Of a stretch of 60,494 nucleotides of DNA, positions 30,906 through 43,746 are shown piece by piece (the first letter of the stretch is position 1; the number at the start of each line of letters is the position of its first letter). The DNA lies in assembly GCF_001999465.1 (NCBI RefSeq), contig NZ_MQMF01000006.1:1-60494 (forward strand), written 5' to 3'. A program made the translations under genes and the position numbers. Origin of the DNA: Fictibacillus arsenicus (GTDB lineage: Bacteria > Bacillota > Bacilli > Bacillales > Fictibacillaceae). The notes below the pieces were generated by a model, which saw nothing but the letters and a program-made list of their open reading frames with translations, had not been told where the DNA came from and did no database searches.

Positions 30906-32984
30906 ATGGCTAGAGAATTCTCCTTAAAAAATACTCGTAATATCGGTATCATGGCTCACATCGATGCTGGTAAAACAACGACTACTGAACGTGTACTTTA
31001 CTATACTGGCCGTATCCACAAAATTGGTGAAACTCATGAAGGAGCTTCACAAATGGACTGGATGGAGCAGGAACAAGAGCGTGGAATCACGATTACTTCC
31101 GCTGCTACAACTGCTCAATGGAAAGGTCACCGTGTTAACATCATTGATACACCAGGTCACGTAGACTTTACAGTTGAAGTAGAACGTTCATTACGTGTAT
31201 TAGACGGAGCGGTTGCTTTACTTGATGCTCAATCAGGTGTAGAACCACAAACAGAAACAGTATGGCGTCAAGCGACTACTTACGGAGTTCCCCGTGTAGT
31301 ATTCGTAAACAAAATGGACAAGATTGGTGCGGATTTCTTATACTCCGTAAAAACTATCCATGATCGTCTTGGTGCAAATGCTCATCCGATTCAATTACCG
31401 ATCGGTGCTGAAGACCAATTCGAAGCAATCATCGACTTAGTTGAAATGAACGCTGTATTCTACGGAAACGATCTTGGTACTGATATCGAAGTTCGTGAAA
31501 TTCCTGAAGAACACATGCCTTTAGCTGAAGAATACCGCAACAAATTAGTTGAAGCGGTAGCTGAGTTAGATGAAGAAATGATGATGAAGTACTTAGAAGG
31601 CGAAGAGATTACAAAAGAAGAACTTAAAGCAGGTATCCGTCAAGGTACTTGTAACGTTGAGTTCTACCCAGTAATGTGTGGATCGGCATTTAAGAACAAA
31701 GGTGTTCAGCTTATGCTTGACGCTGTTCTTGATTATCTTCCATCGCCGGTTGATGTACCTGCTATTAAGGGTGTTCTTCCAGATTCAGAAGAAGAAGTAA
31801 CTCGTGAATCAAGTGACGAAGCTCCGTTTTCAGCACTTGCATTTAAAGTTATGACTGACCCTTATGTTGGTAAGTTAACATTTTTCCGAGTGTACTCAGG
31901 TACATTAAACTCTGGATCATACGTACAGAACTCTACTAAAGGAAAGCGCGAGCGTGTTGGACGTATCCTTCAAATGCACGCAAACTCCCGTGAAGAGATC
32001 TCTATCGTGTACGCTGGAGATATCGCAGCTGCTGTAGGTCTTAAAGATACTACAACTGGTGATACACTATGTGATGAAAAGAGCCTTGTTATCTTAGAAT
32101 CCATGGTATTCCCAGAGCCGGTTATCTCACTATCTATCGAGCCGAAGTCTAAAGCAGACCAAGACAAGATGGGTATGGCGCTTGCTAAGCTTGCTGAAGA
32201 AGATCCAACATTCCGTACTGAAACAAACGAAGAAACTGGACAAACGATCATCGCAGGTATGGGTGAACTTCACCTTGATATCCTAGTTGACCGTATGCGC
32301 CGCGAATTCAAGGTTGAAGCTAACGTGGGTGCTCCTCAGGTTGCATACCGTGAAACAATTCGCCAGGCTGCTAAAGTTGAAGGTAAATTCGTTCGTCAGT
32401 CTGGTGGTCGTGGACAATACGGTCACGTTTGGATTGAATTCGAGCCAGGTGAAGAAGGATCTGGATTCGTATTTGAAAACAAAATCGTTGGTGGGGCAGT
32501 TCCTCGTGAATACATCCCTGCAGTACAAAATGGTATCGAAGAATCAATGAAAAACGGTATGCTTGCTGGTTTCCCATTACTTGACCTTAAAGCTCGTATC
32601 GTTGATGGATCTTACCATGATGTTGACTCCAACGAAATGGCGTTTAAGATTGCCGGTTCAATGGCACTTAAGAACGCAAAAGCAAAATGTGATCCTGCTA
32701 TTCTTGAGCCGATCATGAAAGTTGAAGTAACGGTTCCTGAAGAGTATATGGGAGACATCATGGGTGACGTAACTTCCCGTCGTGGACGTGTTGAAGGTAT
32801 GGAAGCTCGTGGTAATGCACAAATCGTTAAAGCGATGGTTCCACTTGCTGAAATGTTCGGTTATGCAACTAGCTTGCGTTCTCGTACACAAGGCCGTGGT
32901 ACTTACTCTATGCACTTCGATCACTACGAAGAAGTACCGAAGTCGATTTCTGAAGAAATCATCAAAAAAGCAACTGGAGCTTAA
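30906..32984 (+). CDS. fusA: Elongation factor G
   Basis: Translocation GTPase of 692 residues. The G domain has AHIDAGKT at 17-24, the switch region [21 protein letters not shown] and NKMDKIGAD. Domains II-V follow, ending [23 protein letters not shown]. The ATG at 30906 is preceded by AAGGAAGGAG; the earlier frame start at 30882 overlaps that binding site. It is a single full-length gene with no sign of a paralogue here. Confidence 0.98.
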   Translation: MAREFSLKNTRNIGIMAHIDAGKTTTTERVLYYTGRIHKIGETHEGASQMDWMEQEQERGITITSAATTAQWKGHRVNIIDTPGHVDFTVEVERSLRVLDGAVALLDAQSGVEPQTETVWRQATTYGVPRVVFVNKMDKIGADFLYSVKTIHDRLGANAHPIQLPIGAEDQFEAIIDLVEMNAVFYGNDLGTDIEVREIPEEHMPLAEEYRNKLVEAVAELDEEMMMKYLEGEEITKEELKAGIRQGTCNVEFYPVMCGSAFKNKGVQLMLDAVLDYLPSPVDVPAIKGVLPDSEEEVTRESSDEAPFSALAFKVMTDPYVGKLTFFRVYSGTLNSGSYVQNSTKGKRERVGRILQMHANSREEISIVYAGDIAAAVGLKDTTTGDTLCDEKSLVILESMVFPEPVISLSIEPKSKADQDKMGMALAKLAEEDPTFRTETNEETGQTIIAGMGELHLDILVDRMRREFKVEANVGAPQVAYRETIRQAAKVEGKFVRQSGGRGQYGHVWIEFEPGEEGSGFVFENKIVGGAVPREYIPAVQNGIEESMKNGMLAGFPLLDLKARIVDGSYHDVDSNEMAFKIAGSMALKNAKAKCDPAILEPIMKVEVTVPEEYMGDIMGDVTSRRGRVEGMEARGNAQIVKAMVPLAEMFGYATSLRSRTQGRGTYSMHFDHYEEVPKSISEEIIKKATGA

Positions 32985-33028
32985 TCTCCCCGGTTGTAAG
33001 AAACAGCAATTTCATGTAATCTAAAATG

Positions 33029-33044
33029 GGCAGTACAAACTGTC
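33029..33044 (+). other. Intercistronic hairpin between fusA and tuf
   Basis: GGCAGT (33029-34) pairs with ACTGTC (33039-44) around ACAA, followed by TGTTTTAAAC. The stem shares the (G)CAGT/ACTGTC core with the hairpin before fusA. It could be a weak attenuator. Confidence 0.5.
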
Positions 33045-33100
33045 TGTTTTAAACAAAAAAATCTACTATATGTAACCATATTTAAGGAGGAATCTTTCTC

Positions 33101-34291
33101 ATGGGTAAAGAGAAATTTGATCGTTCCAAAACGCATGCTAACATTGGTACTATTGGTCACGTTGACCATGGTAAAACAACTTTAACAGCTGCTATCTCTA
33201 CTGTTCTTGCTAAGAAAAACGGTAAAGGTGTAGCAATGGCTTATGACCAAATCGACGGTGCTCCAGAAGAGCGCGAGCGCGGAATCACAATCTCAACTGC
33301 ACACGTTGAGTATGAAACTGATTCTCGTCACTATGCACACGTTGACTGCCCGGGACATGCTGACTATGTTAAGAACATGATCACTGGTGCAGCACAAATG
33401 GATGGTGGGATCCTAGTAGTATCTGCTGCTGACGGCCCAATGCCACAAACTCGTGAGCACATCCTTCTTTCTCGTCAAGTAGGTGTACCTTACCTTGTTG
33501 TATTCATGAACAAGTGTGACATGGTTGACGATGAGGAACTTCTTGAGCTAGTTGAAATGGAAGTTCGTGACCTTCTTTCTGATTACGACTTCCCTGGAGA
33601 TGACATCCCTGTAATTAAAGGTTCAGCTCTTAAAGCTCTTGAAGGAGACGCTGAGTGGGAAGCTAAAATTCTAGAACTAATGGACGCGGTTGATTCTTAT
33701 ATCCCAACTCCTCCACGTGACGTTGATAAGCCATTCATGATGCCAGTTGAGGATGTATTCTCAATCACTGGTCGTGGTACAGTTGCTACTGGACGTGTTG
33801 AGCGTGGACAAGTTAAAATTGGTGACGTAGTTGAGATCCTTGGTCTTACTGAAGAGCCAAAATCAACAACTGTAACAGGTGTTGAAATGTTCCGTAAGCT
33901 TCTTGACTATGCTGAAGCTGGTGACAACATTGGTGCACTTCTTCGTGGGGTTTCCCGTGACGATGTTGAGCGTGGACAAGTTCTTGCTAAGCCAGGTACT
34001 GTTAAAGCTCACACTAAGTTCAAATCAGAAGTATACGTTCTTTCAAAAGAAGAGGGTGGACGTCACACTCCATTCTTCTCTAACTACCGTCCTCAGTTCT
34101 ACTTCCGTACAACTGACGTAACTGGTATCATCCAACTTCCTGAAGGCGTTGAAATGGTAATGCCTGGAGATAACGTTGAGATGACTGTAGAACTAATCGC
34201 TCCAATCGCTATCGAAGAAGGAACTAAGTTCTCTATTCGTGAAGGTGGACGTACAGTTGGTGCAGGTGTAGTTGCAACAATCACTGAGTAA
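33101..34291 (+). CDS. tuf: Elongation factor Tu
   Basis: EF-Tu delivers aminoacyl-tRNA to the ribosome. 396 residues. The G domain shows GHVDHGKT at 19-26, [29 protein letters not shown] and [13 protein letters not shown]. Domains II and III are complete ([41 protein letters not shown]). TTAAGGAGGAATC precedes the ATG. Last gene of the str operon, before a strong terminator. Confidence 0.98.
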   Translation: MGKEKFDRSKTHANIGTIGHVDHGKTTLTAAISTVLAKKNGKGVAMAYDQIDGAPEERERGITISTAHVEYETDSRHYAHVDCPGHADYVKNMITGAAQMDGGILVVSAADGPMPQTREHILLSRQVGVPYLVVFMNKCDMVDDEELLELVEMEVRDLLSDYDFPGDDIPVIKGSALKALEGDAEWEAKILELMDAVDSYIPTPPRDVDKPFMMPVEDVFSITGRGTVATGRVERGQVKIGDVVEILGLTEEPKSTTVTGVEMFRKLLDYAEAGDNIGALLRGVSRDDVERGQVLAKPGTVKAHTKFKSEVYVLSKEEGGRHTPFFSNYRPQFYFRTTDVTGIIQLPEGVEMVMPGDNVEMTVELIAPIAIEEGTKFSIREGGRTVGAGVVATITE

Positions 34292-34311
34292 TCTTTAGAT
34301 TACTTCTATAT

Positions 34312-34346
34312 AAAAAGCACTCTCCATTCGGAGGGTGCTTTTTTTA
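34312..34346 (+). terminator. Terminator of the str operon
   Basis: AGCACTCTC (34316-24) pairs with GAGGGTGCT (34331-39), flanked by As on the left and a run of seven Ts on the right. Confidence 0.93.
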
Positions 34347-34388
34347 TTTTATCCTCTATTATTTTCGTAAGCTTTGTAGTTTTTGAAA

Positions 34389-34603
34389 GTGGTTGACTTC
34401 CGTTCCAGGATGCTCGCTTTCCGCGGGGCGGGCGGTGAGGCTCCTTGCGCTTTGCACCACTAGGAGTCTCACCTGTCCCACTTCTTTGAAGTATTTTGCT
34501 CCTGCGTCTACAAGAAATGCTACCGATGTGAGCTTCCTCGTCGCATGCATAACGAGAAGCTTTTCAGGTGGTAGGCACGCACCTTGCAATCCTGTCAACT
34601 TAT
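34389..34603 (-). repeat. Dispersed GC-rich repeat, copy D (extended variant)
   Basis: Begins GTGGTTGACTTCCGTTCCAG and ends ACCTTGCAATCCTGTCAAC, the same ends as copies B and E, in inverted orientation. It carries about 100 extra bases (34485-34580) with their own inverted pieces (AGCTTCCTCGTCGC ... CGAGAAGCT). It lies in the tuf-rpsJ gap and contains no supported gene. Confidence 0.85.
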
Positions 34604-34762
34604 CAATGAAGATATAAAAAAACCAAGAACAACAATCTTTTAGATAAGAATCTTAAGAAAAAATGAAACATTATTTAAAAGGCACCTTAAACTGCCCTCG
34701 ATCTGTGAATGATGAAAATAGAAGATGTGTAAAAGCAGCCTGAAACTATTTGAAACACATTC

Positions 34763-34868
34763 AATCCAAAAATATAGCCGATCAATCCACAAATTTGATC
34801 GGTGAATCCAAAAGTTTTAGCGTTGAATCCACGAGTTTTGGCTGTTAATCCACAAATAGTCACATATA
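34763..34868. repeat. Five-unit 21-bp array of AATCCA words
   Basis: AATCCA starts at 34763, 34784, 34805, 34826 and 34847, exactly 21 bp apart each time. A loose consensus is AATCCA(A/C)(A/G)A-TTTT-GC followed by a G/T-rich end. Each unit differs from the next, so it is an old or selected array, not a fresh tandem duplication. It lies between copy D of the dispersed repeat and the S10 promoters. The function is unknown. Confidence 0.85.
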
Positions 34869-34969
34869 TATGACAACCAGCTCCTAAAGGCAGGAACGCC
34901 AATCACCGCAGCAATACCTCTTATATATAGAAGAAACACATTCAAGTGTGTAAAAGAAGAAAAAGGAAG

Positions 34970-34998
34970 TTGAAATCCCGGCATAAAGTCTCTATAAT
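34970..34998 (+). promoter_or_regulatory. S10 operon upstream promoter candidate
   Basis: TTGAAA (34970-75), 17-bp spacer, TATAAT (34993-98). It precedes the second promoter by 69 bp in the same direction. Confidence 0.7.
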
Positions 34999-35038
34999 AG
35001 AAAAAGTGCGATTAACAATAAATAAATGCAAATAAAAC

Positions 35039-35067
35039 TTGCATTAGGCATTGTTTTTCTCTATAAT
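35039..35067 (+). promoter_or_regulatory. S10 operon downstream promoter candidate
   Basis: TTGCAT (35039-44), 17-bp spacer, TATAAT (35062-67). It gives a leader of about 130 bases. Confidence 0.78.
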
Positions 35068-35097
35068 GAGTAATGTTGGTCATTCACTGCGATGATT

Positions 35098-35159
35098 CGG
35101 AAGGTTGCTGACACACCAGGCCCCTTTGCCATGGCTGGTGACATCAGGTTGAATTTCCG
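35098..35159 (+). promoter_or_regulatory. Structured S10-operon leader
   Basis: CGGAA (35098-35102) can pair with TTCCG (35155-59), enclosing a stem of CACCAG (35114-19) with CTGGTG (35135-40) that continues as CC/GG across a bulged G. This could be an RNA control element for the operon. I cannot assign a ligand or protein; L4 control as in E. coli should not be assumed. Confidence 0.5.
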
Positions 35160-35186
35160 TGGAGCAATGTCTGTTTATCAAAATAG

Positions 35187-35516
<330 letters not shown>

Positions 35517-35568
35517 TTTCACGTTTACTTTATATAATTATTTTACTTATTAATAGGAGGTGTGACGA

Positions 35569-36207
35569 ATGACCAAAGGAATCTTAGGTAAAAAAATTGG
35601 TATGACTCAAGTTTTCGCTGAAAACGGAGATCTTATCCCAGTTACTGTAGTAGAAGTAACTCCTAACGTTGTTCTTCAAAAGAAATCCGTAGAGAACGAT
35701 GGCTACGAAGCTATCCAGCTTGGATTTGACGATAGAAAAGAATCTCGTACGATTAAGCCGCAAGCAGGTCATGCTGCTAAAGCTAGCACGAGCCCTAAGC
35801 GCTACGTTAAGGAATTCCGCAATGTTGATGCTGCGGGATACGAAGTTGGTCAGGAAGTCAAGGTAGATATTTTTGCAGAAGGTGACGCTGTAGACGTTAC
35901 TGGTACATCTAAAGGAAAAGGATTCCAAGGTGTTATCAAACGTCACGGGCAATCACGCGGGCCAATGAGCCACGGTTCCCGTTACCACCGTCGTCCTGGT
36001 TCAATGGGTGCAGTTGACCCTAACCGTGTTTTCAAAGGGAAAGCATTGCCTGGACGTACTGGCGGAGATACAGTAACTGTACAAAACTTAGAAGTTGTAA
36101 GAGTTGATACAGAACGTAATCTTCTATTGATCAAAGGTAACGTACCTGGAGCGAAAAAGAGCTACGTTACAATTAACTCTGCTGTTAAAGCAAAGGATGC
36201 TAAATAA
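35569..36207 (+). CDS. rplC: Ribosomal protein L3
   Basis: L3 helps start 50S assembly and reaches towards the peptidyl-transferase centre. 212 residues; the start [18 protein letters not shown] and the signature loop [20 protein letters not shown] lead to [28 protein letters not shown] precedes the ATG. 52 bases after rpsJ and 17 before rplD. Confidence 0.98.
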   Translation: MTKGILGKKIGMTQVFAENGDLIPVTVVEVTPNVVLQKKSVENDGYEAIQLGFDDRKESRTIKPQAGHAAKASTSPKRYVKEFRNVDAAGYEVGQEVKVDIFAEGDAVDVTGTSKGKGFQGVIKRHGQSRGPMSHGSRYHRRPGSMGAVDPNRVFKGKALPGRTGGDTVTVQNLEVVRVDTERNLLLIKGNVPGAKKSYVTINSAVKAKDAK

Positions 36208-36224
36208 GGAAGGAGGACAATCTG

Positions 36225-36848
36225 ATGCCAAAAGTAGCATTATTTAAACAAGATGGTACTCAAGCTGGCGATATCGAATTAAACGATTCCGTTTTCGGTA
36301 TTGAACCAAATAAAAGCGTGCTTTTCGACGCTGTTATTATGCAGCAAGCATCACAGCGCCAAGGAACACATGATGTAAAGAACCGTTCCGAAGTTGCTGG
36401 TGGTGGACGCAAGCCATGGAAACAGAAAGGTACTGGACGTGCTCGTCAAGGATCTATCCGTTCTCCGCAATGGGTTGGCGGTGGAGTGGTTTTCGGACCA
36501 ACACCAAGAAGCTATTCTTACAAATTACCTAAGAAGGTTCGTCGCTTAGCTATTAAATCAGCGCTATCTTCTAAGGTTCTAGATAACGACTTGATCGTTT
36601 TAGAAGGACTTGCATTCGATGCTCCGAAAACTAAGGAAATGAAGCAAGTGCTTGCAAATCTATCCGCAGATCGTAAAGCATTAGTTGTAACGGCTGATTA
36701 CAATGACGCTGTTGCATTATCTGCACGTAACATCCCTGGCGTAACAGTTGTTACAGCTAACGGCGTTAGTGTTCTTGACGTGTTAAACCACGACAAGCTT
36801 CTTATGACTAAAGACGCTGTGGAAAAAGTAGGGGAGGTGCTCGCATAA
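36225..36848 (+). CDS. rplD: Ribosomal protein L4
   Basis: L4 lines the exit tunnel. The 207-residue protein has the long tunnel extension in the middle ([21 protein letters not shown], then [21 protein letters not shown]), and a C-terminal globular part ([20 protein letters not shown]). GGAAGGAGGAC precedes the ATG. Its TAA shares a base with the rplW ATG. Confidence 0.98.
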   Translation: MPKVALFKQDGTQAGDIELNDSVFGIEPNKSVLFDAVIMQQASQRQGTHDVKNRSEVAGGGRKPWKQKGTGRARQGSIRSPQWVGGGVVFGPTPRSYSYKLPKKVRRLAIKSALSSKVLDNDLIVLEGLAFDAPKTKEMKQVLANLSADRKALVVTADYNDAVALSARNIPGVTVVTANGVSVLDVLNHDKLLMTKDAVEKVGEVLA

Positions 36849-37135
36849 TGGAAGCTCGTGATGTGATTAAGCGCCCCGTTATTACAGAGCGTTCTACTGA
36901 AATAATGGCTGACAAAAAATACACGTTCGAAGTAAATCCTCGTGCTACTAAGACTCAAATCAAAGGCGCACTAGAAGAAATCTTTGGCGTAAAAGTACAA
37001 ACAGTAAACACTGCTAACTACAAAGGTAAGTTCAAGCGTGTAGGCCGTCATACTGGTTATACATCTAAACGTAAAAAAGCAGTAGTTACACTAACTCCAG
37101 AAAGCAAAGAACTCGACTTTTTTGAAGGAGTTTAA
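36848..37135 (+). CDS. rplW: Ribosomal protein L23
   Basis: L23 lies at the exit of the tunnel and is the docking site for trigger factor and SRP. 95 residues: [35 protein letters not shown] and [15 protein letters not shown] are family landmarks. Its start overlaps the rplD stop by one base (TAATG), so re-initiation after rplD is likely. AGGGGAGGTGC is inside rplD. Confidence 0.97.
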   Translation: MEARDVIKRPVITERSTEIMADKKYTFEVNPRATKTQIKGALEEIFGVKVQTVNTANYKGKFKRVGRHTGYTSKRKKAVVTLTPESKELDFFEGV

Positions 37136-37163
37136 AAAGAACTCGTAAAGGAGGGAAATTACA

Positions 37164-37994
37164 ATGGGTATCAAAAAGTTTAAACCGACAACTAACGGTC
37201 GTCGTAACATGTCTCAGCTTGACTTTGCTGAAATCACGACTGACCAGCCAGAAAAATCCTTGCTTGCTCCTCTTAGCAAAAAAGCTGGGCGTAACAACCA
37301 AGGTAAACTAACTGTTCGTCACCAAGGTGGAGGACACAAGCGTAAGTATCGTATCATCGATTTCAAACGTAACAAAGATGGAATACTAGGTCGCGTTGCT
37401 ACAATCGAGTACGATCCAAACCGTACAGCAAACATCGCTCTAATCCATTACGCAGATGGTGAGAAGCGTTATATCCTAGCTCCTAAAGGGATTAAAGTAG
37501 GACAAGAAATCATGTCTGGTACTGAAGCTGACATCAAAGTAGGTAATGCTTTACCGTTAGCTAACATTCCTGTAGGTTCTACAATTCACAACATCGAACT
37601 TAAGCCTGGTAAAGGTGGACAATTAGCTCGTTCAGCTGGTGCTGAAGCTCAACTTCTTGGTAAAGAAGAAAGATATGCGCTAGTTCGTCTAGGTTCTGGT
37701 GAAGTTCGTATGATCCTTCTTACTTGCCGTGCAACTATCGGTCAAGTTGGTAACTTAGAACATGAACTTGTAAACGTTGGTAAAGCAGGTCGTTCTCGTT
37801 GGAAGGGTATCCGCCCAACAGTTCGTGGTTCTGTAATGAACCCTAACGATCACCCGCACGGTGGTGGTGAAGGACGCGCTCCAATCGGACGTAAATCACC
37901 AATGTCACCATGGGGCAAACCAACTCTTGGATATAAAACTCGTAAGAAAAACAGCCAAACTGACAAGTACATTGTACGTCGTCGCAAAAAATAA
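37164..37994 (+). CDS. rplB: Ribosomal protein L2
   Basis: L2 is one of the most conserved 50S proteins and is essential for subunit joining. 276 residues: [21 protein letters not shown], the [16 protein letters not shown] segment, and the universal C-terminal motif [20 protein letters not shown] with its histidine. AAAGGAGGGAAA precedes the ATG, 28 bases after rplW. Confidence 0.98.
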   Translation: MGIKKFKPTTNGRRNMSQLDFAEITTDQPEKSLLAPLSKKAGRNNQGKLTVRHQGGGHKRKYRIIDFKRNKDGILGRVATIEYDPNRTANIALIHYADGEKRYILAPKGIKVGQEIMSGTEADIKVGNALPLANIPVGSTIHNIELKPGKGGQLARSAGAEAQLLGKEERYALVRLGSGEVRMILLTCRATIGQVGNLEHELVNVGKAGRSRWKGIRPTVRGSVMNPNDHPHGGGEGRAPIGRKSPMSPWGKPTLGYKTRKKNSQTDKYIVRRRKK

Positions 37995-38051
37995 TGTGAT
38001 TGTCCTACGGTTCAATCGAGCCGTAGCGCAAACACAAAGGGAGGTTCTCAA

Positions 38052-38330
38052 ATGGGTCGCAGTTTGAAAAAAGGGCCTTTTGTAGATGACCACTTGATGA
38101 AAAAGGTCGAGGCACTTAATGAATCTAACGACAAGAAAGTAGTTAAAACTTGGTCTCGTCGTTCTACGATTTTCCCTGACTTCATCGGTCACACAATCGC
38201 TGTTTATGATGGTCGTAAGCACGTGCCGGTATATGTAACAGAAGATATGGTCGGTCACAAGCTAGGTGAATTCGCACCTACTCGTACTTACAAAGGCCAT
38301 GCAGCTGATGATAAGAAAACTAGACGTTAA
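38052..38330 (+). CDS. rpsS: Ribosomal protein S19
   Basis: 30S head protein near the A site and intersubunit bridge. 92 residues: [41 protein letters not shown] and [13 protein letters not shown] are diagnostic. AAAGGGAGGTTC precedes the ATG. 57 bases after rplB and 19 before rplV. Confidence 0.98.
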   Translation: MGRSLKKGPFVDDHLMKKVEALNESNDKKVVKTWSRRSTIFPDFIGHTIAVYDGRKHVPVYVTEDMVGHKLGEFAPTRTYKGHAADDKKTRR

Positions 38331-38349
38331 TTGAGGGGAGGTACACAAA

Positions 38350-38691
38350 ATGGAAGCAAAAGCAATTGCTAAACAAGTGCGTATTGCTCCTCGTAAAGCT
38401 CGTATCGTTATCGACTTGATTCGAGGCAAGCAAGTAGGTGAAGCACTTGCGATTCTACGTTTGACGCCTAAAGCAGCTTCTCCTGTAATCGAAAAGGTGC
38501 TTAAGTCTGCTATCGCAAACGCAGAACACAACTATGAAATGGAACCGAACAACCTAGTGATTAAGCAAGCGTTCGTTGATGAAGGAATTACTCTTAAGAG
38601 ATTCCGTCCACGTGCCATGGGTCGTGCGAGCCGTATCAACAAACGTACTAGCCACATCACAATCGTTGTTTCTGAAAAGAAGGAGGGTTAA
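38350..38691 (+). CDS. rplV: Ribosomal protein L22
   Basis: L22 forms a constriction of the exit tunnel with L4. 113 residues with [19 protein letters not shown] in the globular part and the beta-hairpin [20 protein letters not shown], which has no deletion of the kind that gives macrolide resistance. GAGGGGAGGTAC precedes the ATG. Confidence 0.97.
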   Translation: MEAKAIAKQVRIAPRKARIVIDLIRGKQVGEALAILRLTPKAASPVIEKVLKSAIANAEHNYEMEPNNLVIKQAFVDEGITLKRFRPRAMGRASRINKRTSHITIVVSEKKEG

Positions 38692-38694
38692 GAC

Positions 38695-39984
<1,290 letters not shown>

Positions 39985-40006
39985 TTCTTGAGAGGAGGTT
40001 CGCACA

Positions 40007-40270
40007 ATGAGTGAACGTAACCAGCGCAAGGTGTACACTGGTCGTGTTGTTTCTGACAAGATGGACAAAACGATTACAGTACTTGTTGAAACATACAAGA
40101 CACACTCTTTATATAACAAGCGCGTTAAATACTCTAAAAAGTTAAAAGCGCATGATGAAAACAACACTGCTAAGATCGGTGATATCGTTAAGGTTATGGA
40201 AACGCGTCCGCTTTCCAAAGACAAGCGATTCCGTTTGGTAGAAGTTGTTCAAGAAGCAGTAATTATTTAA
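40007..40270 (+). CDS. rpsQ: Ribosomal protein S17
   Basis: Early-assembly 30S protein with an OB fold. 87 residues: [19 protein letters not shown], the [20 protein letters not shown] segment and [20 protein letters not shown] are diagnostic. GAGAGGAGGTTC precedes the ATG. Confidence 0.98.
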   Translation: MSERNQRKVYTGRVVSDKMDKTITVLVETYKTHSLYNKRVKYSKKLKAHDENNTAKIGDIVKVMETRPLSKDKRFRLVEVVQEAVII

Positions 40271-40315
40271 TAAATTGTTCGGATTATACTCATATCCGAA
40301 AGGAGGTCCATTCGC

Positions 40316-40684
40316 ATGATTCAACAAGAATCCCGTTTAAGAGTAGCTGATAACTCTGGTGCGAAAGAGCTACTTTGCATTAAAGTTCTTGGTGGTTCTG
40401 GTCGTAAGTACGCTAACATTGGTGACATTATCGTTTGTTCGGTTAAGTCCGCAACACCAGGTGGCGTTGTTAAGAAAGGTGACGTTGTTAAAGCGGTAGT
40501 GGTACGTTCTAAGCGTGGTATGCGCCGTAACGACGGATCTTACATCCGCTTTGATGAGAACGCGGCTGTAATCGTAAAGGATGACAAAGGTCCTCGAGGA
40601 ACTCGTATCTTCGGACCTGTAGCACGTGAACTTCGTGACAAGCAATTTATGAAAATCGTTTCTCTTGCTCCAGAAGTTCTTTAA
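40316..40684 (+). CDS. rplN: Ribosomal protein L14
   Basis: L14 contacts the 30S in an intersubunit bridge and is the docking surface of RsfS. 122 residues: [40 protein letters not shown] and [31 protein letters not shown] precedes the ATG. Confidence 0.98.
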   Translation: MIQQESRLRVADNSGAKELLCIKVLGGSGRKYANIGDIIVCSVKSATPGGVVKKGDVVKAVVVRSKRGMRRNDGSYIRFDENAAVIVKDDKGPRGTRIFGPVARELRDKQFMKIVSLAPEVL

Positions 40685-40734
40685 TATATTTACTAGCAAG
40701 GCTCTTATTGTCTTGTAAGGAGGTGCAGCTCACA

Positions 40735-41052
40735 ATGCCATTGCATGTGAAAAAAGGCGATAAAGTTCAAGTAATTTCAGGCAAGGATAAAGGCAAACAA
40801 GGTGTAATCCTTGAAGCTTATCCGAAGCTTAATAGAGTGCTTGTTGAAGGCGTAAACGTTGTTAAGAAACACGCAAAACCTTCTCAGGCTAATCCGCAAG
40901 GCGGAATCCTTAGCCAAGAAGCACCAATTCATGCTTCTAACGTAATGCCTCTTGACCCTAAAACTGGTGCTCCTACTCGTGTAGGCTACAATGTAGTTGA
41001 TGGGAAAAAAGTTCGTGTGGCCAAAAAATCTGGTGAAACCCTAGATAAATAA
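40735..41052 (+). CDS. rplX: Ribosomal protein L24
   Basis: L24 nucleates 50S assembly. 105 residues with the KOW domain at the start ([20 protein letters not shown]) and [17 protein letters not shown]. The ATG at 40735 (MPLHVKKG) is preceded by AAGGAGGTGCAG; an earlier frame start at 40708 is upstream of that binding site. 50 bases after rplN. Confidence 0.97.
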   Translation: MPLHVKKGDKVQVISGKDKGKQGVILEAYPKLNRVLVEGVNVVKKHAKPSQANPQGGILSQEAPIHASNVMPLDPKTGAPTRVGYNVVDGKKVRVAKKSGETLDK

Positions 41053-41078
41053 GTCTCAGAGTGAAAGGAGGACACATA

Positions 41079-41618
41079 ATGAACCGTCTACAAGAGCGAT
41101 ATAAAGCAGAGATCTTACCATCTCTAATGGAAAAGTTTAATTACACTTCAGTAATGCAAGCGCCAAAGATTGAAAAAATCGTTATCAACATGGGTGTTGG
41201 TGAAGCAGTTTCCAACTCTAAAGTGTTAGATACAGCAGTAGAGGAACTTACAGCAATCGCTGGTCAAAAGCCTGTGATTACTCGTGCTAAAAAGTCCATC
41301 GCTGGATTTAAGCTTCGTGAAGGTATGCCGATCGGATCAAAAGTTACACTTCGCGGAGAGCGCATGTATGACTTCCTTGATAAGTTGATCAGCGTTTCAC
41401 TTCCACGTGTTCGTGACTTCCGCGGGGTTTCTAAGAAATCTTTCGACGGTCGCGGTAACTACACGCTAGGTGTTAAAGAACAATTGATCTTCCCTGAGAT
41501 CGATTATGATAAAGTAAACAAAGTTCGCGGAATGGACATCGTTATTGTAACGACTGCGAACACTGACGAAGAAGCTCGTGAGCTTCTAACACAAGTCGGA
41601 ATGCCATTCCAAAAATAA
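41079..41618 (+). CDS. rplE: Ribosomal protein L5
   Basis: L5 binds 5S rRNA with L18 and contacts P-site tRNA. 179 residues, starting [55 protein letters not shown] and [17 protein letters not shown] are family signatures. The ATG at 41079 follows AAAGGAGGACAC; the frame start at 41061 precedes that site. Confidence 0.98.
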   Translation: MNRLQERYKAEILPSLMEKFNYTSVMQAPKIEKIVINMGVGEAVSNSKVLDTAVEELTAIAGQKPVITRAKKSIAGFKLREGMPIGSKVTLRGERMYDFLDKLISVSLPRVRDFRGVSKKSFDGRGNYTLGVKEQLIFPEIDYDKVNKVRGMDIVIVTTANTDEEARELLTQVGMPFQK

Positions 41619-41828
<210 letters not shown>

Positions 41829-41860
41829 TACCCTGAAAAAAGGGAAGGAGGTAACTAGTA

Positions 41861-42259
41861 ATGGTTATGACAGATCCAATTGCAGATATGCTTACTCGTA
41901 TCCGCAACGCTAACACTGTTCGTCACGATAAGTTGGAGCTTCCTGCTTCTAATATGAAAAAAGAAATCGCAGAAATCCTTAAGCGTGAAGGTTTTGTTCG
42001 CGATGTGGAGTATGTAGAGGACAGCAAACAAGGAATGATTCGCATCTTCCTTAAGTACGGTTCTAACAATGAGCGTGTAATCTCAGGTCTTAAGCGTATC
42101 TCAAAACCTGGTTTACGTGTTTATGCAAAATCAAGTGAACTTCCACGTGTTCTTGGAGGACTTGGAATTGCAATCGTATCTACATCTAAAGGCATTATGA
42201 CTGATAAAGAAGCTCGCCAATCACAAATGGGTGGCGAAGTACTAGCGTACGTTTGGTAA
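41861..42259 (+). CDS. rpsH: Ribosomal protein S8
   Basis: S8 organises the central domain of 16S rRNA. 132 residues: [20 protein letters not shown], the [20 protein letters not shown] segment and [20 protein letters not shown]. The start [10 protein letters not shown] fits the B. subtilis protein; GGAAGGAGGTAAC precedes it. Confidence 0.98.
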   Translation: MVMTDPIADMLTRIRNANTVRHDKLELPASNMKKEIAEILKREGFVRDVEYVEDSKQGMIRIFLKYGSNNERVISGLKRISKPGLRVYAKSSELPRVLGGLGIAIVSTSKGIMTDKEARQSQMGGEVLAYVW

Positions 42260-42283
42260 TAAAAAGCGAATGGAGGTGTCATC

Positions 42284-42823
42284 ATGTCTCGCGTAGGTAA
42301 CAAACCGATAGAAGTTCCAGGCGGCGTTACGATCAATGTTGCAAATGACAACACTGTATCTGTAAAAGGCCCTAAAGGTGAACTTTCTCGCAAATTCAAT
42401 GCTGACATTAAAATTAATGTTCAAGATAACGAAATTACTGTGGAACGCCCGAGCGACCACAAAGAGCACCGTGCATTGCATGGTACTACTCGCAGCGTAT
42501 TAAACAACATGGTAATCGGTGTAACAAACGGTTATGAAAGAGCTCTTGAAATTATCGGGGTTGGATATCGTGCTTCCAAAGCTGGTAACAAGCTTGTACT
42601 TAACGTTGGTTACTCTCACCCAGTTGAAATCGTTCCTGAGCAAGGAATCGACATCGAAGTACCTTCTAACACGAAGGTTATCGTTAAGGGTATTGACAAG
42701 CAACGTGTAGGTGAAGTTGCTGCAAACATCCGTTCAGTTCGTTCACCTGAGCCTTACAAAGGTAAAGGTATTCGTTACGAAGGTGAATTCGTTCGCCGTA
42801 AAGAAGGTAAGACTGGTAAATAA
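42284..42823 (+). CDS. rplF: Ribosomal protein L6
   Basis: L6 lies by the sarcin-ricin loop and is built from two related domains. 179 residues: [19 protein letters not shown], the [20 protein letters not shown] junction and [20 protein letters not shown] in the conserved C-terminus. ATGGAGGTGTCATC precedes the ATG. Confidence 0.98.
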   Translation: MSRVGNKPIEVPGGVTINVANDNTVSVKGPKGELSRKFNADIKINVQDNEITVERPSDHKEHRALHGTTRSVLNNMVIGVTNGYERALEIIGVGYRASKAGNKLVLNVGYSHPVEIVPEQGIDIEVPSNTKVIVKGIDKQRVGEVAANIRSVRSPEPYKGKGIRYEGEFVRRKEGKTGK

Positions 42824-42854
42824 AGCCGTTAGGTAGCGGAAAGGAGTGCAAAGG

Positions 42855-43217
42855 ATGATCACGAAAGCAGATAAGAATGTCGCTCGTAAGAAAAGACATG
42901 CTCGTGTTCGCCGCGTTGTAAGCGGAACAGCACAACGTCCTCGTTTGAACGTATTCCGTTCTACAAAGCACATCTATGCTCAATTGATCGATGATCAAGC
43001 AGGTGTAACAATTGTATCTGCATCTTCTCTTGATAAAGGAGTAAATGTAGAAAACGGTGGAAACGTAGATGCTGCTAAAGCGATTGGTCAAGAAATCGCT
43101 AAGCGCGCAGTTGAAAAAGGAATCAAATCGGTTGTATTTGACCGAGGCGGATATTTATATCACGGACGTATTAAAGCATTAGCAGACGCAGCTCGTGAAG
43201 CTGGGTTAGAATTTTAA
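42855..43217 (+). CDS. rplR: Ribosomal protein L18
   Basis: L18 binds 5S rRNA. 120 residues starting [40 protein letters not shown] and [24 protein letters not shown] are diagnostic. The ATG at 42855 is eight bases after AAGGAG; the frame start at 42846 overlaps it. Confidence 0.97.
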   Translation: MITKADKNVARKKRHARVRRVVSGTAQRPRLNVFRSTKHIYAQLIDDQAGVTIVSASSLDKGVNVENGGNVDAAKAIGQEIAKRAVEKGIKSVVFDRGGYLYHGRIKALADAAREAGLEF

Positions 43218-43234
43218 TCGAAGGAGGGAACCTG

Positions 43235-43732
43235 ATGCGTATCGACCCTAACAAACTTGAACTTGAAGAACGCGTCGTTACGGTTAACCGTGTAGCTAAG
43301 GTAGTAAAAGGTGGACGTCGTTTCCGCTTTGCTGCAGTGGTTGTCGTAGGTGACAAAAATGGTCACGTTGGATTCGGTACTGGTAAAGCCCAAGAGGTAC
43401 CAGAAGCGATCCGTAAGGCGATTGAAGATGCTAAGAAAAACTTAGTAACTGTACCGATTGTAAAAACAACAATTCCTCACCAAGTAGTTGGACGTTTTGG
43501 AGCAGGTAACGTATTCTTAAAGCCTGCATCTGAAGGTACTGGGGTAATTGCTGGTGGACCTGTACGTGCGGTATTGGAGCTTGCTGGTGTAGGTGACATC
43601 CTTTCTAAGTCACTTGGATCTAACAACCCAATCAACATGGTTCGTGCAACAATCGAAGGATTGAAAAATTTAAAGCGTGCTGAAGACGTTGCGAAACTTC
43701 GTGGCAAATCAGTACAAGAGCTTTTAGGTTAA
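43235..43732 (+). CDS. rpsE: Ribosomal protein S5
   Basis: S5 acts in decoding accuracy and mRNA entry. 165 residues with the N-terminal double-stranded RNA-binding-like domain ([37 protein letters not shown]) and a C-terminal ribosomal fold ([20 protein letters not shown]). The spectinomycin-site loop [11 protein letters not shown] looks normal. GAAGGAGGGAAC precedes the ATG. Confidence 0.98.
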   Translation: MRIDPNKLELEERVVTVNRVAKVVKGGRRFRFAAVVVVGDKNGHVGFGTGKAQEVPEAIRKAIEDAKKNLVTVPIVKTTIPHQVVGRFGAGNVFLKPASEGTGVIAGGPVRAVLELAGVGDILSKSLGSNNPINMVRATIEGLKNLKRAEDVAKLRGKSVQELLG

Positions 43733-43746
43733 GGAGGGAATTTTAG

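Noticed and set aside
32985-33100. Separate tuf promoter
   Set aside because: TTGTAA at 32994 pairs only with a weak TAATCT at 17 bp, so the evidence is too thin to list it.
34393-34617. 74-residue plus-strand frame after tuf
   Set aside because: It lies entirely within repeat copy D and has no supported start.
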